From positions 386,583,962 through 386,647,961 of the forward strand of contig OY728133.1 of assembly GCA_963277665.1 (NCBI GenBank): a stretch of DNA of 64,000 nucleotides, given 5' to 3'. Shown in pieces: positions 1 to 13,748 of the stretch. Position numbers and translations under genes: made by a program. The notes below the pieces were generated by a model. The model saw only the letters and a list, made by a program, of their open reading frames with translations. It was not told the DNA's origin and made no database searches. Numbering within the stretch: position 1 is the stretch's first letter; every line of letters starts with the position of its first letter. Source of the stretch: Viscum album (taxonomy: Eukaryota > Streptophyta > Magnoliopsida > Santalales > Viscaceae).

Positions 1-767
1 CAAATACACCTCTTTTATTTTTACCAACAATATTATCTAATTCAATTTACATTCCAAAAATCTATTATACGAACATCATGAAATAATTGGATTTTACTCT
101 AGATTCTACATATAAAAATTCACAAAAAATCGGTCTGAACCAATTCTATAATCTTGGTTTCATTAACACATTTTAATTTTAAAGAATTTATTTATCATAA
201 AACCTTACATGTAATTATATCAAACACATAAGATTCTTTAATCCAAATAGTCTTAACACCCTTTTATGTGTATTCATAACATTTACATGGAGTTATATGT
301 AACCAATAATTAACATCCCTTAATTGAGTATTATTTGAGTCTTATATTTTATATTCATTATTAATTTTTGATATTTAAAATTTGTGATTTAAGTATATTA
401 AAACTATTAATTAAGTGTGGTATACCCTAAAAAACATAATTTAATTCAAGAAATAATGTCTCATTTCATTTAGAATAGAAAACTAGATTTTTTTTAACTC
501 AAAATAAACAAAACTAGTCTTCAAAAATAAAAATCAGTCTACTTGGTAAAGTGAACTTGTGATCCTGAAGCTCCATCAACTACATGAAGATTCACTCTAT
601 TTATTCTAATATTTTTGATCTTCCATGGTTTCTATATTTAGATAAAAATATTATATTCATGTATTTCGTTTGATAAAAAATAAAAAATATATATATATAT
701 ATTACATGTAATAATGAATGTGCCCATTTATTATGAAATATATATGTGGGTCATCAATTAAGAGGTC
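1..767. other. AT-rich flank, no gene seen
   Basis: This AT-rich stretch has a short (TA)n run near 690-705. I see no coding pattern, RNA gene or terminal repeat. It lies outside the retrotransposon LTR that begins at 768 and is the 3'-side flank of that minus-strand element. Confidence 0.6.
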
Positions 768-3544
768 TGATGAGGACTGGGAAGTATATCCTTTTTATCT
801 TGTGAAGGATATTCCATAGTTAAATTATTCACATCAGGTTCAGTATTTTTGTTTTTGATGGAAGGTTTATTTACCCGATGATTTATTACTGGGGGTTGGG
901 TAGTGTGAAACTGTTCAAGCCTTGCTCACTTTTTGTTAATGGTTTCCATTGGGGGGTTTTCACTGAACCATAAATAGCCAATAGTTCTATATCCATGAGG
1001 GACCTACTTTCTAATTGCATACACTCATTGGGGATTTATTTCCAATAATGCTTAAGAATATACATTGATCGGGAGGATGGGTGGTCACACTCATCATTCC
1101 CTTTTGGGGAGAATTATCAACTACTCCAGAACTCTCTTATAGATTTAACATGTGTTAACAAATCCATCATTGGTCCCCAAGAATGACATGGATAACCCTT
1201 TAATTAATAATCAATTATTAGCATGTATGGAGATTAGGATCATCTGTATGTATCCAATGTTCTTTATTAATTTTTATATCTATATTTATCCAAGGATCTT
1301 CATTCATGGTATCCCATTACATATTGATTGGGGATAATTTATTCATTATTAAAATGATGCTAGTTTTCGAGCCACATTGTGGGGCACTCTGGAGGGTATC
1401 TTCATCTAGGGATATGGGAGTTGTTTTTTTGTTCATATTAGACCCATGAATGGGATTCCTATGTATCCTTGTGAAAGGAATCAGAATGCACATAGTTCGA
1501 TAGGGCTTAAAGGGAAACAAAGTACCTTTTAAGTTCTTGTGATAAGGACAAAACCATATAGTTTGATATCATGTGGCAAGGACGTCTAGGTGGAAGGTTC
1601 ATAGTAAAAGTTTTTTATGGAAATTATACCGAAGTAGCTCAGGGAACCTGGAAGGGATATGGATTCCTTGGTTTAATTTGACCCTTATCGGGAGTGTGAC
1701 CTAGGGATAATATGGTTGATTTTTGGTCTTTGGTTTGTAATGTAGGTATTATTCTTACATATCCCATATCAATGGGAAACAAATTCCACATACTTCACTC
1801 GTGAGGACACAGAAGTATGGAATCCATTAGATTTGACTCATAGTGTATTATGGCTCTTTGAGAGGATTAAGTTGGGGCATACTCTTGATGATGATTCCTT
1901 ATGAAATGGAGTCATGAGGGATGTATCAACTCATGGTAATTTTAGAAGAATGTTTGGGGATTATAGCTAAGGAGGAAGCCCATTGAGCTTAATCCTTAGG
2001 TAGGCATCCTACGTTTCCTAGTAATAGAATAACTCAATGTTCTCATAGTTCAATGGTTCAGGTCTTCACACTAAGGTTTTCTTTAGGTGTGTAATCATGT
2101 GGATATCATGATTACCATCAAACAACAACCCGAAATGAGACAACATTAGTCTAAGAAACAAGATGAATTAAAATATATACGAAACCACACAATCTCCTAC
2201 TCCGTTGTTGGAAGAGGATGCGGTGAAGAGAGATATAAAGAGATCTGGTGCCCATTACCTCTCTAATCTACTTATCTAGGATAGTCATGTGTAACTAACC
2301 ATTAGGTTATGGCCCAAGAGGGGAAGAGGAGAAATATTTCAACCTATTTCAAGAAATTATGGGGGCTTACATCGAGGGATATGCCCTAAAATTGGTTTTA
2401 TAGTGAGGGAGGAGGATCTCATTACATGTTGAATAAAAAAATCAAGAGTAATCATTACCGTCCCCACCTGGAACTAGAGGATTTATCTATTCAAGATGAC
2501 ATGGGTATTAAATGATCATAACCCATATTCCTAATACCGATGACTTCTTAACACTGTCTCTATGGTTAGGGTCCTCATGACCATGGGAATAAAAAATTAC
2601 ATGCACCCTGAGGACCCTAAGTATCAGGTACGAAATGAATGGGAAACCTCATACATTAGGAATGAAAATTCAAATCGGAGACATGCTAGTGACCCTCTTT
2701 ATGATATTTCAAGTTCGAAGTCTTTGTTGGAGGTTTCCAATCGGTCCCTATCAGACAAGGGATCCAAAGGAAGAGATTCCCTTCCATGGATGGCATTGAA
2801 GAGGGGATTATTAGAGGCTCACAGAGGGTAGAGGTTAGGGTGAGCCAAGGGAGGCTCTTGCATGAAGGATTGGGAGAACCAATGGAGGCTCACATAAGGG
2901 GTTCTTCGCAATATTATATGTGGGTGAGGTGATGGTACCTTGATCAACATACCACATGGGAAACAACACTTGGTTGAGGCTTTCCTCAAGCCTCCAAGGG
3001 TCTCCATAGGTATTCCTAGAAATGGCTCACATTGGTACTTGTTTAGGGATGGTGACCTTATGCTAGTGTTCCAAAAAAATAGAGGATTCATTACCTCATA
3101 AAGGTGCTTTGTATTTTAACCTTAGGAGGAATTTATTTTTACCATACCCTTTAATTATTTATTTTTAAGGCTTTGGAGGAGTACAATGAATGTTTCAAAG
3201 GGCCTGGGTGAAGGACTGGGGAGTTAAGATAATATGGAGGCCTTTAGGATGTTATGTCTATGAAAACGAAGACCCCAGGGTCCAATTTATAGGAAAATAT
3301 TAGACCATGGGTGATGGGAGTCCTTCTATTAGGTGTTCTATGCATGGGTTTCATGCTGGATGATGTATAAGTCGGTTGTGAAGGCTGATACGCAGGGACC
3401 CCACGCATCGACACTTCTCGAGGGTACCGGCATGAAGGACCTATGGTGGATTTTTGATCCTTAGATTTCTTAATTTAGATTATTCTTATCCCTTCAATAT
3501 GTTTTCCTTTGATACATTTTCATCCATGTGAAAAAATAGTGTCA
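768..3544 (-). repeat. 3' LTR of the Ogre/Tat-type element
   Basis: The segment begins with TG at 768 (TGATGAGGACTGGG) and on the minus strand begins TGACACTATTTTTTC at 3544, giving TG...CA ends. Its left 1.5 kb matches 34151-35690 in order, including the shared start. The right end abuts a C10 run that on the minus strand reads as a polypurine tract, the expected neighbour of a 3' LTR. It contains imperfect modules with a core like CATCCTACGTTTCC (near 1460, 1755 and 2006) that recur at 11.2-12.8 kb. Open frames inside it (for example 2562-2831) show no recognisable protein and are not taken as genes. Confidence 0.65.
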
Positions 3545-3558
3545 ACCCCCCCCCCTCG
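3545..3558 (-). other. Polypurine tract of the Ogre/Tat-type element
   Basis: On the minus strand this reads GAGGGGGGGGGGT immediately before the LTR start TGACAC. A purine run in this position primes plus-strand DNA synthesis in LTR elements. It supports both the LTR boundary and the minus orientation. Confidence 0.6.
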
Positions 3559-6500
3559 CAGGATTGGATCCGATCGAATGAAGCAGACCTCATACAGAGA
3601 TAAAGGCATGAAAATGGTGAAGTGATCCTTGAGGTCATCCATGTTGATAATAGTCAATGGAAATACCTTTTGGTCATCTACCTAGGTAATCTGTATAAGA
3701 GGGGTATGACCGCATTCCATGTAGAGGGCCTTCTTCATCTATAAATTGGGTCATAATTGCAACAGACCATCCTCACACATCAGCATCATCGATATCGCCA
3801 CACTATCTTTCTGTATAAACTACCCACATAGGATTATTTTTTGATGCATCATTCACACAGATAAGTTGAATATCTGACTACAGGATGTGTACACTTGGGT
3901 GAGTGACTTACACTGAGACCTTGAGAGATGTTCTTGTGTGGGGCACTAGCATGAGTACCCTAATTAAGTTCATTTATTTTCCAAATATTTTTTATTTATG
4001 AAATTGAAATAATCATTATTGTAAATTAAAATATTGGTACTACTTTTAATTTTCATTGGGAGAAAGGAATACTAGAGTATCTAATTAACAAGATATGAAT
4101 ATCCTAAAAGAGGTGGAAAAATGTGTTGGACCTAACTAATATTATTCTGATGAAACTATTCTACCCAATCTAATGGGACATATGAATAAATATCACCAGA
4201 AATTATCTGATTATAATCATCTTAAGCTTTAAATCCATGGTAATCTGAAGAAGGTCCACATACTGGATTATTAGAATTATACTCTTCTCTCTTGGTTTCA
4301 TGATTATAGAAACTTCACTACCACCAATTTTTCTTGAATGGGTGAGTATATTAATGTTGGGAAATTCTACATATCCTCGTTCATGAACTATTGGTAGTGT
4401 TCTCTAGATACAAAGCCACACACACTCAAATTAAATTCGTATTGTTATTCATCCATATTTTTTTTATTCACAGACATATCAGAAAAATTATTGGAGGAAA
4501 GTTTTGGACTTCCACCAGAGACAGGGTGTTAGGTCAGAGTGGATGTGGGCATACTGGGTACTCCAAAATTGTGAAAAATTAAAAAATGAGATCGAAGATG
4601 TCAAATTATATAAGGTTATTTTGGAAAGGAAGACTTATGTGTACAATAACACCAAATTTATTTTTGATATATTAAGTGGATGGAGTTCATAGAATAGATC
4701 TTTCCAATTTATTCATAGAGTGGTTGGTATCAACTTATGGGATATCCATAAACAACATAGGGTTCCAATACTTTTATATATGTATGATTATTTAATCCCT
4801 CTAAGGGTGGAATTGGATGATGTTAAGATAACACTAAAAATGAGGCATGATCTGCTAAAGATAGATCACGATATTATGGTGGAAGACCCTCATCTGAAGG
4901 AGGATATATATACCAATGTGTGGATGGGTACATTCTTGGACCCAATAGGCCAAGGCCCCTCCTGAAAAAATTCAACATGGTGTCTCAAGATGGTAATGTA
5001 GAGAACACTTGGTGCATTTTGACTGACTATGGAGAAGTGGGAGTAGAAAAAATTGTGGAACAATACCAAGTATGTAGTACATACAAATAAACATCTATTG
5101 GGATTTTTGGACACGTGTCTAAGCATCTTGCTGATGTATATCCATGATTCCAATGACATCGTGAGGCAAAGGACATTTTTCATAGTGGACCAGCTACCGG
5201 AGAAGAAGCATGTGGGGATGGAAATCCCCATCCTAATGAAAAATTATCAAAGTCTTTTGCATGTTTATGTTGGAATGGACCAATTCATAATTGTAAGCCA
5301 ATTACAAGTACTACAGGGATGAGATAGATCCCAATTTAGATCTTACTGCATGTTAAGTGGGGTCGATATTCCCATGATATAGTTTTGACCATATGTTTAG
5401 ACTGTATATAGTATTTCACCCTTGTCCTTGAATCCCAAAGATACTCTAATGAGTCTTAGCCTATTCTTGGGGTTGAATTTCTTCCCACATGGGGACCCAC
5501 CTTCTAAGAGATTTACTAATGATGGAAATTATAGATGATTGATAATATCATATTTGACAGCCTTTAGGTGTGGTGTGGTAGTGATCCATATTAATAGATA
5601 TGTTATATATTAGGCATACACACCATATTGATTAGCATGACAATTCATGTGCTTCTAGTGGATAATTGTATATCCTCTAGTGAGTGTCCAATCAGAAAAA
5701 CATCTGATTGTAGCCCAAAAATTATCGATGCTTACAGAAATGGACTTGACTCAAATGGAAATCAACATGAATATAATGGAAATGACTAGTGGATTGAACA
5801 CTTGGTATGTTGAAGCTTAGATTGGGTCATACCCTGAGGGGGTGATTGAAAAGGTTTTTCTTCGAGTCAGGATTGGAAAACTTCTTTGTGTGGAAAGATA
5901 TGTGGAAAGTATTATACTCTTACGAATAGAATTTATTTTCCCTTAGAGGATTCTTCATCCATTCAGAAGGTGTGGATGAAGAGGTCCCAAGATTTCCCAA
6001 AATAAGTATTCCAAAGTTCAGTCGACCCACTAGAATCGAAAGGGAAACACCAAATAAAGTTGAGCCTAGATGGTCCCTTCATATGCGTCATTAAGAGACT
6101 TGGGTTTTTTTCTCTTACATCATCTGCAATAGAGAGGTTTAGAAAGCCTGGGATATATTGGGTTGGCTAATCATCTTCACAGATAGAAGGGATGACCTCA
6201 AAATTCGTACAACCTGAGGTAGTCTAATCCTCACTTAGAGGGATAGGATATTCCTAATCCCCACCCAACCATAACATTGAGTAAAGTCCCACTGATGTAA
6301 AGATTTATATTTGGGATCATGATATTCTAATTTATTCAACTGACGATAGGATCCCTACCACTAGATGAGTTGAGGATATGGAGATATGGGGCACCACTGA
6401 AGGGTTTGACGACCCATCTTATGAAGAATGGATTAACTATGTCAATATTGAAGAAGTAAGTTTCCTTTTTCCCGTATCAACTTTTTTCCCTTTATTTTAT

Positions 6501-9230
6501 ATGGAACAATGATATGTTTCTGAGGTGTAGTTCATTTTTATTTGCACTGGGACAGGGGAATTAGATAAGGTTCCATCATTGAATTAGGGAACAACCGAGA
6601 CCCCACTCGAGGTCTATGAATCATCTCCTAAACTGGGTGATCTATCCTCATACCAACAAACAATGGAAGTTGATATGAAAGGGGAAATTATATTTATCCC
6701 TTCAATACATTTATTTGAAGAGGATGGTGCTATACATCCATGGTTTAAATGTAGGAATGTAAGAGAATAAAATCCTTGGCCAATTTCCTATTTAGTGATT
6801 GTAGGAATCCATAGTATAATTTATTCCTTCTTTATCCAATATAAATGTATCTCTCTTTTCAATGTTTCATAATCTCATTTTCTCTCCTTTGTATAGGTGA
6901 TTGTAAATGAGCATCCATGAACTGAGGAAGGATCTCTCGACCATGCATGAATCTCAGCCGGGGAGTCGGCTCCATTGATAGAAGAAGTGTCTTCAGGTGG
7001 AGGATAATTCATCTACTCCCATCACCACCCCTTCAATGAAAAGGGGGTGGAGGATTTTGATAATGTCAAAGTTACATTAAAAGGTGTAGTATACCTATTG
7101 ATGAATTGTGTCCATATGATATCTTATGTTTCTCTTATGCACCATAGGACCCTATGATGACTTATGTTGACCTTGTGGCTATAACCAAGTAAGGTGTTTA
7201 GAGTCTCAAGTCATCGTAAGAGGGTAATGAAATGGGTATTGAGCCAAATATTATGACATTCTCCACGGGTGATATTACCATAGTGCATTGGACATCAATA
7301 CATGCCATTAGAAATAATGGAATTACCTGGGATTAAATACTAGAACATGTTAATCTTCCCACTAATTTTGAAGAATTTGAAGAACATAATAAGGATTTGA
7401 CGGACATTAGTATTTTCTTCTAGGTAGCTGATTTTTTATACATAAGGTTTTAATCATGACTGGTTGAACTATGCAGCTCCATCCATAGAAAATTTGGCAG
7501 TTGTGGTGCATGAACAGAGGGTCGATGTCTATCCCACTCCCATTGTTGAGGGGTGAATGACTGAATTGACTCTTGAAATGGGGAATTTTCTTGTGTCATC
7601 CTTGGTGAGTTTTGGGAGAACCTAGGAAATTGATCCTTTTTAGGAGGTTCCAATTCAAACCACTTATGTTAGTGAAGCTTGGGAGGAATATACCAAGGAT
7701 ACTGACCAGTTATTGGGTATGTTTCAGAGAATACTCTAATAATACCCTTTCTTTTCAATATGGTATCTTTTGAGGATAATGATGAGTATTTACAACTTTC
7801 TAGTGCCATCAACTTCTGTGGTTGGGTCTGAGGGTGGAGCCTATATGCCAATGAATTCAATACCAAAAAAGGTAGCTATTATCAACCAAGAGGGAGGAAA
7901 TTAGGATTCCTTAATAAGTGTACTCATCTTGGAGTACATTTTTTCCTTTTAAAATTGATAAAATATGGATTTAGAGATGAAAAATTAACTTCACATAACA
8001 TGACATTGGGCTTTGGGGGATATCTAGGAACTAATTTTTGGGATGCCTTTTGAAGACCTGCCATTGAGAATCCATAAACTCCCATTCTTGTTTGGTATTA
8101 TGGGATACAATGGATTTGATTAGTGCATGATTTATGCTTCTGTGATGGATATTTTTCACAAATGGGAGTGAGAGAATAAACTTTAATATGAAATTATAAA
8201 GTCAAAGTTGATCATCAACGTTGATGATCTCTAGGTTACATTATCCTATGTAGAGTCCAACCATGCGAAGAAGCCGGAAGAATGTAAAATACTAATTAAT
8301 TATGATACTATTCAAGTATCATTCCTTGATTAGTTATTGGATGCTTCTTTGGAGGATCTCGTATAAATCCTTTATTAATTATATGGAACCCATTCTAAAG
8401 GGTTAACTACTATTTCAGTTGTAGTGAAATCAGTTTTCACGGCGAATGGTATTGAAGCTGTTTGGTTGGATGGGCTTTAACAGGAAACTATTGGGGCATG
8501 GTAGGCCATTCAACAAATGAACAGTTATGTTGACGGTTTATTTTAATGCGCGATATAGAGACTCTATCTTTTGCATGCTCCTTTAGTTTTTTAGTTTCAT
8601 AAATTAAACGAATTTTGTTTCTAATCACCTATTCCTTCATCCATTTTTTTTCTAGGATCATAATATGAAATTGAAGCTGATTTGTGAAGAAAGACATATT
8701 TCCACCATCTAGTTATAACCAGAGTGATGTGACAGGGAAATGGTTTAATTTTTTTTCTAAGACATGGGGATTATTGAGCATAGTAAACATATTATTAGGT
8801 TCGTATGGATATCTCTATATACATTGTTCATTTTTATGCCATCACATTTATTTTCTTTCCTATACTCAATATGAATGAGACTTAGTGGCTGAGACTTGGG
8901 TTTTTCTTAGATCTACCTTTTCTAGTTTTCAACCTAATAAGTTTTTCACAAGCTAGCTTTTTCATTTCTCAATTTTTCCTAAAACATATGAAGTGGAGGT
9001 CTAGTGATATGAGTCCCATTTTTTCCATATTTCCCTTTGTAGGTTTTCGATCTAACAAATACTATGTATTTTTGTGTGTGGTAATTTTAAATTCATGTAA
9101 TCCAGACTAGTGAGGTTGGTGTTTTAGGTCAAATAACATTGACCATATATTTTGAAATGATGACCCAAACAGGGTTTGTGGGCTGAGAATGTTTTGACAT
9201 TACTTAGATAATCGATGGGGAATCTTGAGC
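3559..9230. other. Ogre 3' internal region; possible antisense ORF relic
   Basis: This segment lies between the integrase relic and the 3' LTR, where I find no gag or pol motifs. On the plus strand, opposite to pol, several open stretches follow each other closely: 4391-4582, 4504-4692, 4720-4965, 5053-5322 and 8684-8878, with further short coding-like runs near 6370-6460 and 7330-7430. Reading frames change between them. Some Tat-lineage elements are known to carry an extra antisense ORF between pol and the 3' LTR, so a decayed copy is possible, but I recognise no domain. It may equally be untranslated sequence or another insertion. Confidence 0.3.
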
Positions 9231-10880
9231 CATGATTTTATTGAATACGGGTCATAAAACATCATATTTGGGAAGAGATGAGGGATCTCTTAAGGATGAA
9301 GTTACTGATGATTTAAAGACCCATTATATGGTATATATTATGCATGGATAGCTTGGGAATGTTATTTCATAGTAAAATAGTATAATCCTTCGGCTAAGAG
9401 GTCTTTTTTTGGATGACTTGTGAAAATATAAATGGGGTGTGTTATTATATAGTCAATGAATGAAGTTCTCTGAAATTATGAAATTCTATTGCTGATGAAC
9501 GAAGGAAGTTTTTGGAGATTCAGATTTCTCAAGGACACTATGGGTGGGTTTTTCCAAGATAAGATGTATGATAATGAAGGGAGCATTTTTGTTTCCATTA
9601 TCCATTAATGAGAACCCAGTCCTATACAAATTTGGTTTTTGTGGTGGAGGGTAAATTTTGTTAAATGTCTGATGTTATGGGAGGAAGGCCCCTTTGTAAC
9701 TGGGGTTTGAAGCATTGTAAATTTTAATGTCATTTGACTTGGACATTGAACATGTATTTTAACATATTATAGGAATGAAGTTGTTGTAAAATTTACATAT
9801 TCTGGCATGGATGTTATGCTATGAAGTTTAAATTAAAACAACAATAACATTATGCTATATAGTTTAAATCCTTAAAATAAGGCCATTAGGGGGTCTATAA
9901 TTTAAAGTCATTATCAATGATAAATTTTTTAATGATTATCTCATCCTTGTATAGAAATCTAGGAATGTACCATCTTATTCAGGCATGAGGAAGGGAGTGT
10001 TTTAATCCATAATCTAGGAATTAATAAATCTAATGATTGATATAGTGGAAAACATCATGGATATAGTGGAGGTTTTTCCAAAGGATGATATTACTGATTC
10101 ATGAAAAGCCTGTTTTATGGGATATTTTTTGCAATGTCATAAGGGGCATGTTTTTTGAATAGTCCAATAGTGACATCCTTCAGTTGACATACCTGTTTTG
10201 TGGATGAATTATAAAAATCCAACTGGGGTGTGTCATAAAAAACTGTGGAAAATGAGTTCATGTGAATTCCAACATTCTACCATTGATGGCTGAAGGATGT
10301 TTATGGAGATTAGTACTTCCATGGATAGATGATTTGGTTTTGTGAAAAAGAAATACATAAACCTGAAAGGATAATTTCAAGTATAAATACCCAATGAATT
10401 TGAGGAATGGGTTCACTATTCCAGTGTAATCTAAGCGTGGGAAATTTGGTGCATGTATTTTTGGTCATATTCCTATAACTATAACATTATATAAATTATA
10501 GGTGATATATGGCCTACCAATCCAAGATCATTCCTGTATATTTTTTACATGATGGAGAAAATCATAAACCCTAGTCTTAAAGATTTTTAGATTAATAGAA
10601 TGTATATAAGACAAATATGTGAGGTAGTACTGCATACTAAATTTTAATCCTAGGCTCCAATAATAATGTATTTAAATCTTAGGAGGATAGAAGAAGCTTC
10701 TCCCAAGGTCAAAGTTACCATTGGCAGAAAATTCCATTTTTTGGTTGTTTAATGAAAATCCACCTAAGGTGTGTTAAAATATAGTCAAGCAATGGAATAT
10801 TTAGCTGATAAACATTTTTTTGGGATATGTTATGAAAATCCAATTGGGGCACATTACAGTATAGTTCAGAAAAAGTGTCC
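9231..10880. repeat. Imperfect internal repeats of the Ogre 3' region
   Basis: A stretch at about 9240-9550 recurs at about 10038-10330, roughly 790 bp apart. Shared elements are a motif like GGGGTGTGT(T/C)AT, then about 60-70 bp later GATG(A/G)(A/C)(C/T)GAAGGA, then TTTTTGGAGATT or TTTATGGAGATT. Shorter copies of the first motif occur near 10755 and 10840. No coding pattern is visible. Confidence 0.45.
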
Positions 10881-11189
10881 CCACGTATTGGACATTATAT
10901 CATCAAAAGGTGAAGAGAGATTATAAAGATTTGAAAATGCCTATGATTAGGAGTACAACATTTGGAGGGATAAAGGGAGAATTTGGACTAATATTGGAAA
11001 TTAGGTGTATATTCCCTTATATAGATCTAACTCATATGTATAAAGGGGAAATCTCTATTTCATTGGTTGTCCTCTTAATTATGGGACCGGAATTATGATC
11101 TCATGTATAGATATTTGTTTCTATATAGGATATGGTGTATTTTTTCTTTTTACCTCAGGGATAGACTAGGAAATGGGTCCTTGGTTTCA

Positions 11190-12845
11190 CTATGTATCTT
11201 ATTATAATGAGATCCAAGCCACATATTTTTTTTTAATTACCATGTAGTGTAAATTCATGAAGTTAGAACAATAGCCTTAAAGTTTAGCGTCATGCGGTGA
11301 TGATGTTATCCATGCGGTTTAAAGTCATGTGGTAAGCATGATAGTGACTTAATGTGATTGTGGTTGGACCAACGTGCATAATTTTAGAATTACTGCATAT
11401 CTATTTTGAGAAATAATCAATCCACATATGATTATAAAAATAAATATCCCCCACATAAATTGAATTCATGTGTGTAGGAAAGAAGGCTTGATTTTTATTA
11501 TGGCTCATGCATAGGGTTAAAACCCATATTAAACTCACTTATATGGATCTTGCTCACACATATACTAGTAGGGTAATTTCCCATATTTTTATGTATTAGG
11601 ACCCAATATTGAATATACAAACATCACTACATATCCCATTGGAATGAGAATCAAGCCGCACAAAGTTTGGGAAATCCCATACAGATTAATGTCATGTGGT
11701 AAAGATGAAAGTGAAATGACATATAAGACGGTATATTTTGTGTCTAGGCCCATGAATGGAAGTTGTGTTTCAATAAATATCTCACCAAAATGAGAATCAA
11801 TCCACATGTAGTTATTCAAGAAATCATATAGTTTATTTTCATGGGACGAGGATGTCTAGTGTGCCTTTTATGGTATTGCAGAAATGAACTAGATATCCCC
11901 AATGTGAATTGATATGACTGACTTATGAATAGAATTAGTTTCCGAAAACTTCTAATACCAGGTGAGATATTATTAGTGTGAGATAAATGGAGTGGAAAAT
12001 GATTATTCCATGTAACAAAGGTAAGAAAAGTTAAGGATATGGTCAATTATATTTTTATGGTGTTTCAGACATGAGTGTTGATATCGACATATCGATGAAT
12101 CTTATTGGAATGAGAGTCAATCAATACAAAATTCTTGAAATGTTTCTCTATGAGGATTAAATTTTGACATAGGGAAAAGAAGGATTTTCATATTTTGATG
12201 CGGATAGACTTGAAATTTTAGATATGGGAATTACTACGTATCTCATTGGAATGAGAATTAATCGAAACATGGTTATTAAAAGGTGTTCCCCACATCAATT
12301 AAGGTTTAACATGGGGAAAGCGGTTTTGTATTTCCTAGAAAGATGTTTGGTCCTAAGACATAAATTATACGCATCACTGCATCTCTCACTGTACTGATTA
12401 TTAAGCCATATGTAGTTCTAGACACATTCCCTTTGCAGGTTCAACCCATACATAGGGAAAAGAAAGGAGAGAATGTTTATATTTTTATTGAGAATGAACC
12501 TAGGATAGGGTATCCAAGATTTACTAAATATCTCATCATAATGAGAATCAATCCACATGCAGTTCTTGGAAGGTTCCCTACGCAATTCTGATTCATACAC
12601 AGGAAAATGAGGGTTATTCTTGTTATTATGGCTTGTACTAGGATAGGAGATCTAAGAATCACTATATATATCATTGGATTGATAATCACACCACACACAT
12701 TTTTATAAATGACTCCATTTATAGGTCTTAGTTCATACACATAGAGTAATGATTTTTTTCATTTTAGCTGAACCTAGGAACAGAAATCAGGGAATCACTA
12801 CATATTTCATTGTAATGAGAATCAAGAAACACGTAGTTCTAGAAA
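11190..12845. repeat. About 140-bp imperfect tandem repeat in the Ogre 3' region
   Basis: A module with the core ATATCTCATTGGAATGAG, followed by AATCAATCCACATAGTTC, recurs with changes near 11212, 11397, 11617, 11780, 12096, 12234, 12377, 12523, 12659 and 12795. The last five units are spaced about 136-146 bp. Most units also carry a preceding CCTAGGA-like motif. Related modules occur in both Ogre LTR copies. Tandem repeats downstream of pol are known in Ogre elements. Open frames within (11589-12046 and 12418-12740, minus strand) simply follow the repeats. Confidence 0.6.
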
Positions 12846-13267
12846 ATATCATGTAGTTTAACCTCAGTAAAAAAGGATGTTGGTCATATAATTTAACATA
12901 TTATGGTATAGACATGATAATTTTGTGTCTTATTCCTATAAATCGGCCTAAGTGCCATAATGGGGTGGAAATGATGTGAGTGGGGCTTCATTATGTGAGA
13001 TTCCCATTGTTTATTCCTCATTTCTGAACAAGAAGGAATCTCAAAACACTTAGGGGTTAGAGGGATATGATTGGGAAATACACATGATATGGATTACCAT
13101 ATTTTAAGGACTATGGAGAGTGTAAACCCGTGGTATTTTTGGGGTTTCTTAATTCAAAATGAGAAAGTCATTAACCACAGAGTTTAACATCATGTGTTGG
13201 GGTCGAATGGTGTCCTGAAGTTTTTGGGTCATATGAATGGGCCCATATGGCATTCAAATTTTCATCA

Positions 13268-13610
13268 TGCATTGAGGAAGATGATTCTACATAGTTTAAT
13301 GCAGTATAGAATGGAAATTATTTAATTCATCATAATGTCATGTGAAAAAGACCAACTATACAGTTTAACGTCTTGTAGCTGAGAGGTTATGTCATCAATT
13401 CTATGGTCATGTGACAAAGACAAACTACGTAGTTTAAAATCTATCATTTGGGACGTTATTTCATTCCATTATGATCATACACCAAATAAAAACAACATAG
13501 TTTAGTGACTTTTAGTTGGGATGTCATGTCATGCCATGAATGTTCATGCGACAAATACCAACTATGCAATTAAGCATCTTACAATAGAGATATAATATCA
13601 TGTGATTAAA
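13268..13610. repeat. 69-bp tandem repeat, about five units
   Basis: Units begin near 13268, 13337, 13406, 13474 and 13543 (spacings 69, 69, 68, 69). Each carries TCATGYGA-like sequence, AAAGACMAACTA, then CAGTTTAA or a variant, and GTTATGTCAT. A looser relative (AAGTTTAGCGTCATGCGG) lies at 11279-11345. The array sits just downstream of the integrase relic in the minus orientation. Confidence 0.55.
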
Positions 13611-13717
13611 AAAAATATTTATTTAGTAACTTTGATTTGGTTGGAGTTTTAATGAGCTTTACATCCATTGTGATTAAGGAATAGTCTTTGTTAAAAGATA
13701 ACTTCTTTATGGAGTAA

Positions 13718-13748
13718 CCCCCCCCCCCCCCCCACACACACACACACA
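13718..13748. repeat. C16 homopolymer followed by (AC)n microsatellite
   Basis: Sixteen C residues (13718-13733) run into seven to eight AC units (13734-13748). On the minus strand this is a G-rich purine-like tract, but no LTR start follows it, so it is called as simple sequence. Confidence 0.85.

Noticed and set aside
4890..5231. 113-codon minus-strand frame
   Set aside because: It is antisense to a better run of plus-strand open segments and shows no domain.
11190..13610. CRISPR-like array
   Set aside because: Units are contiguous, diverged tandem repeats without constant repeats and unique spacers, in a eukaryotic retroelement.
13718..13748. Second polypurine tract on the minus strand
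   Set aside because: The C16 run is followed by an AC repeat and no LTR start or LTR match adjoins it.
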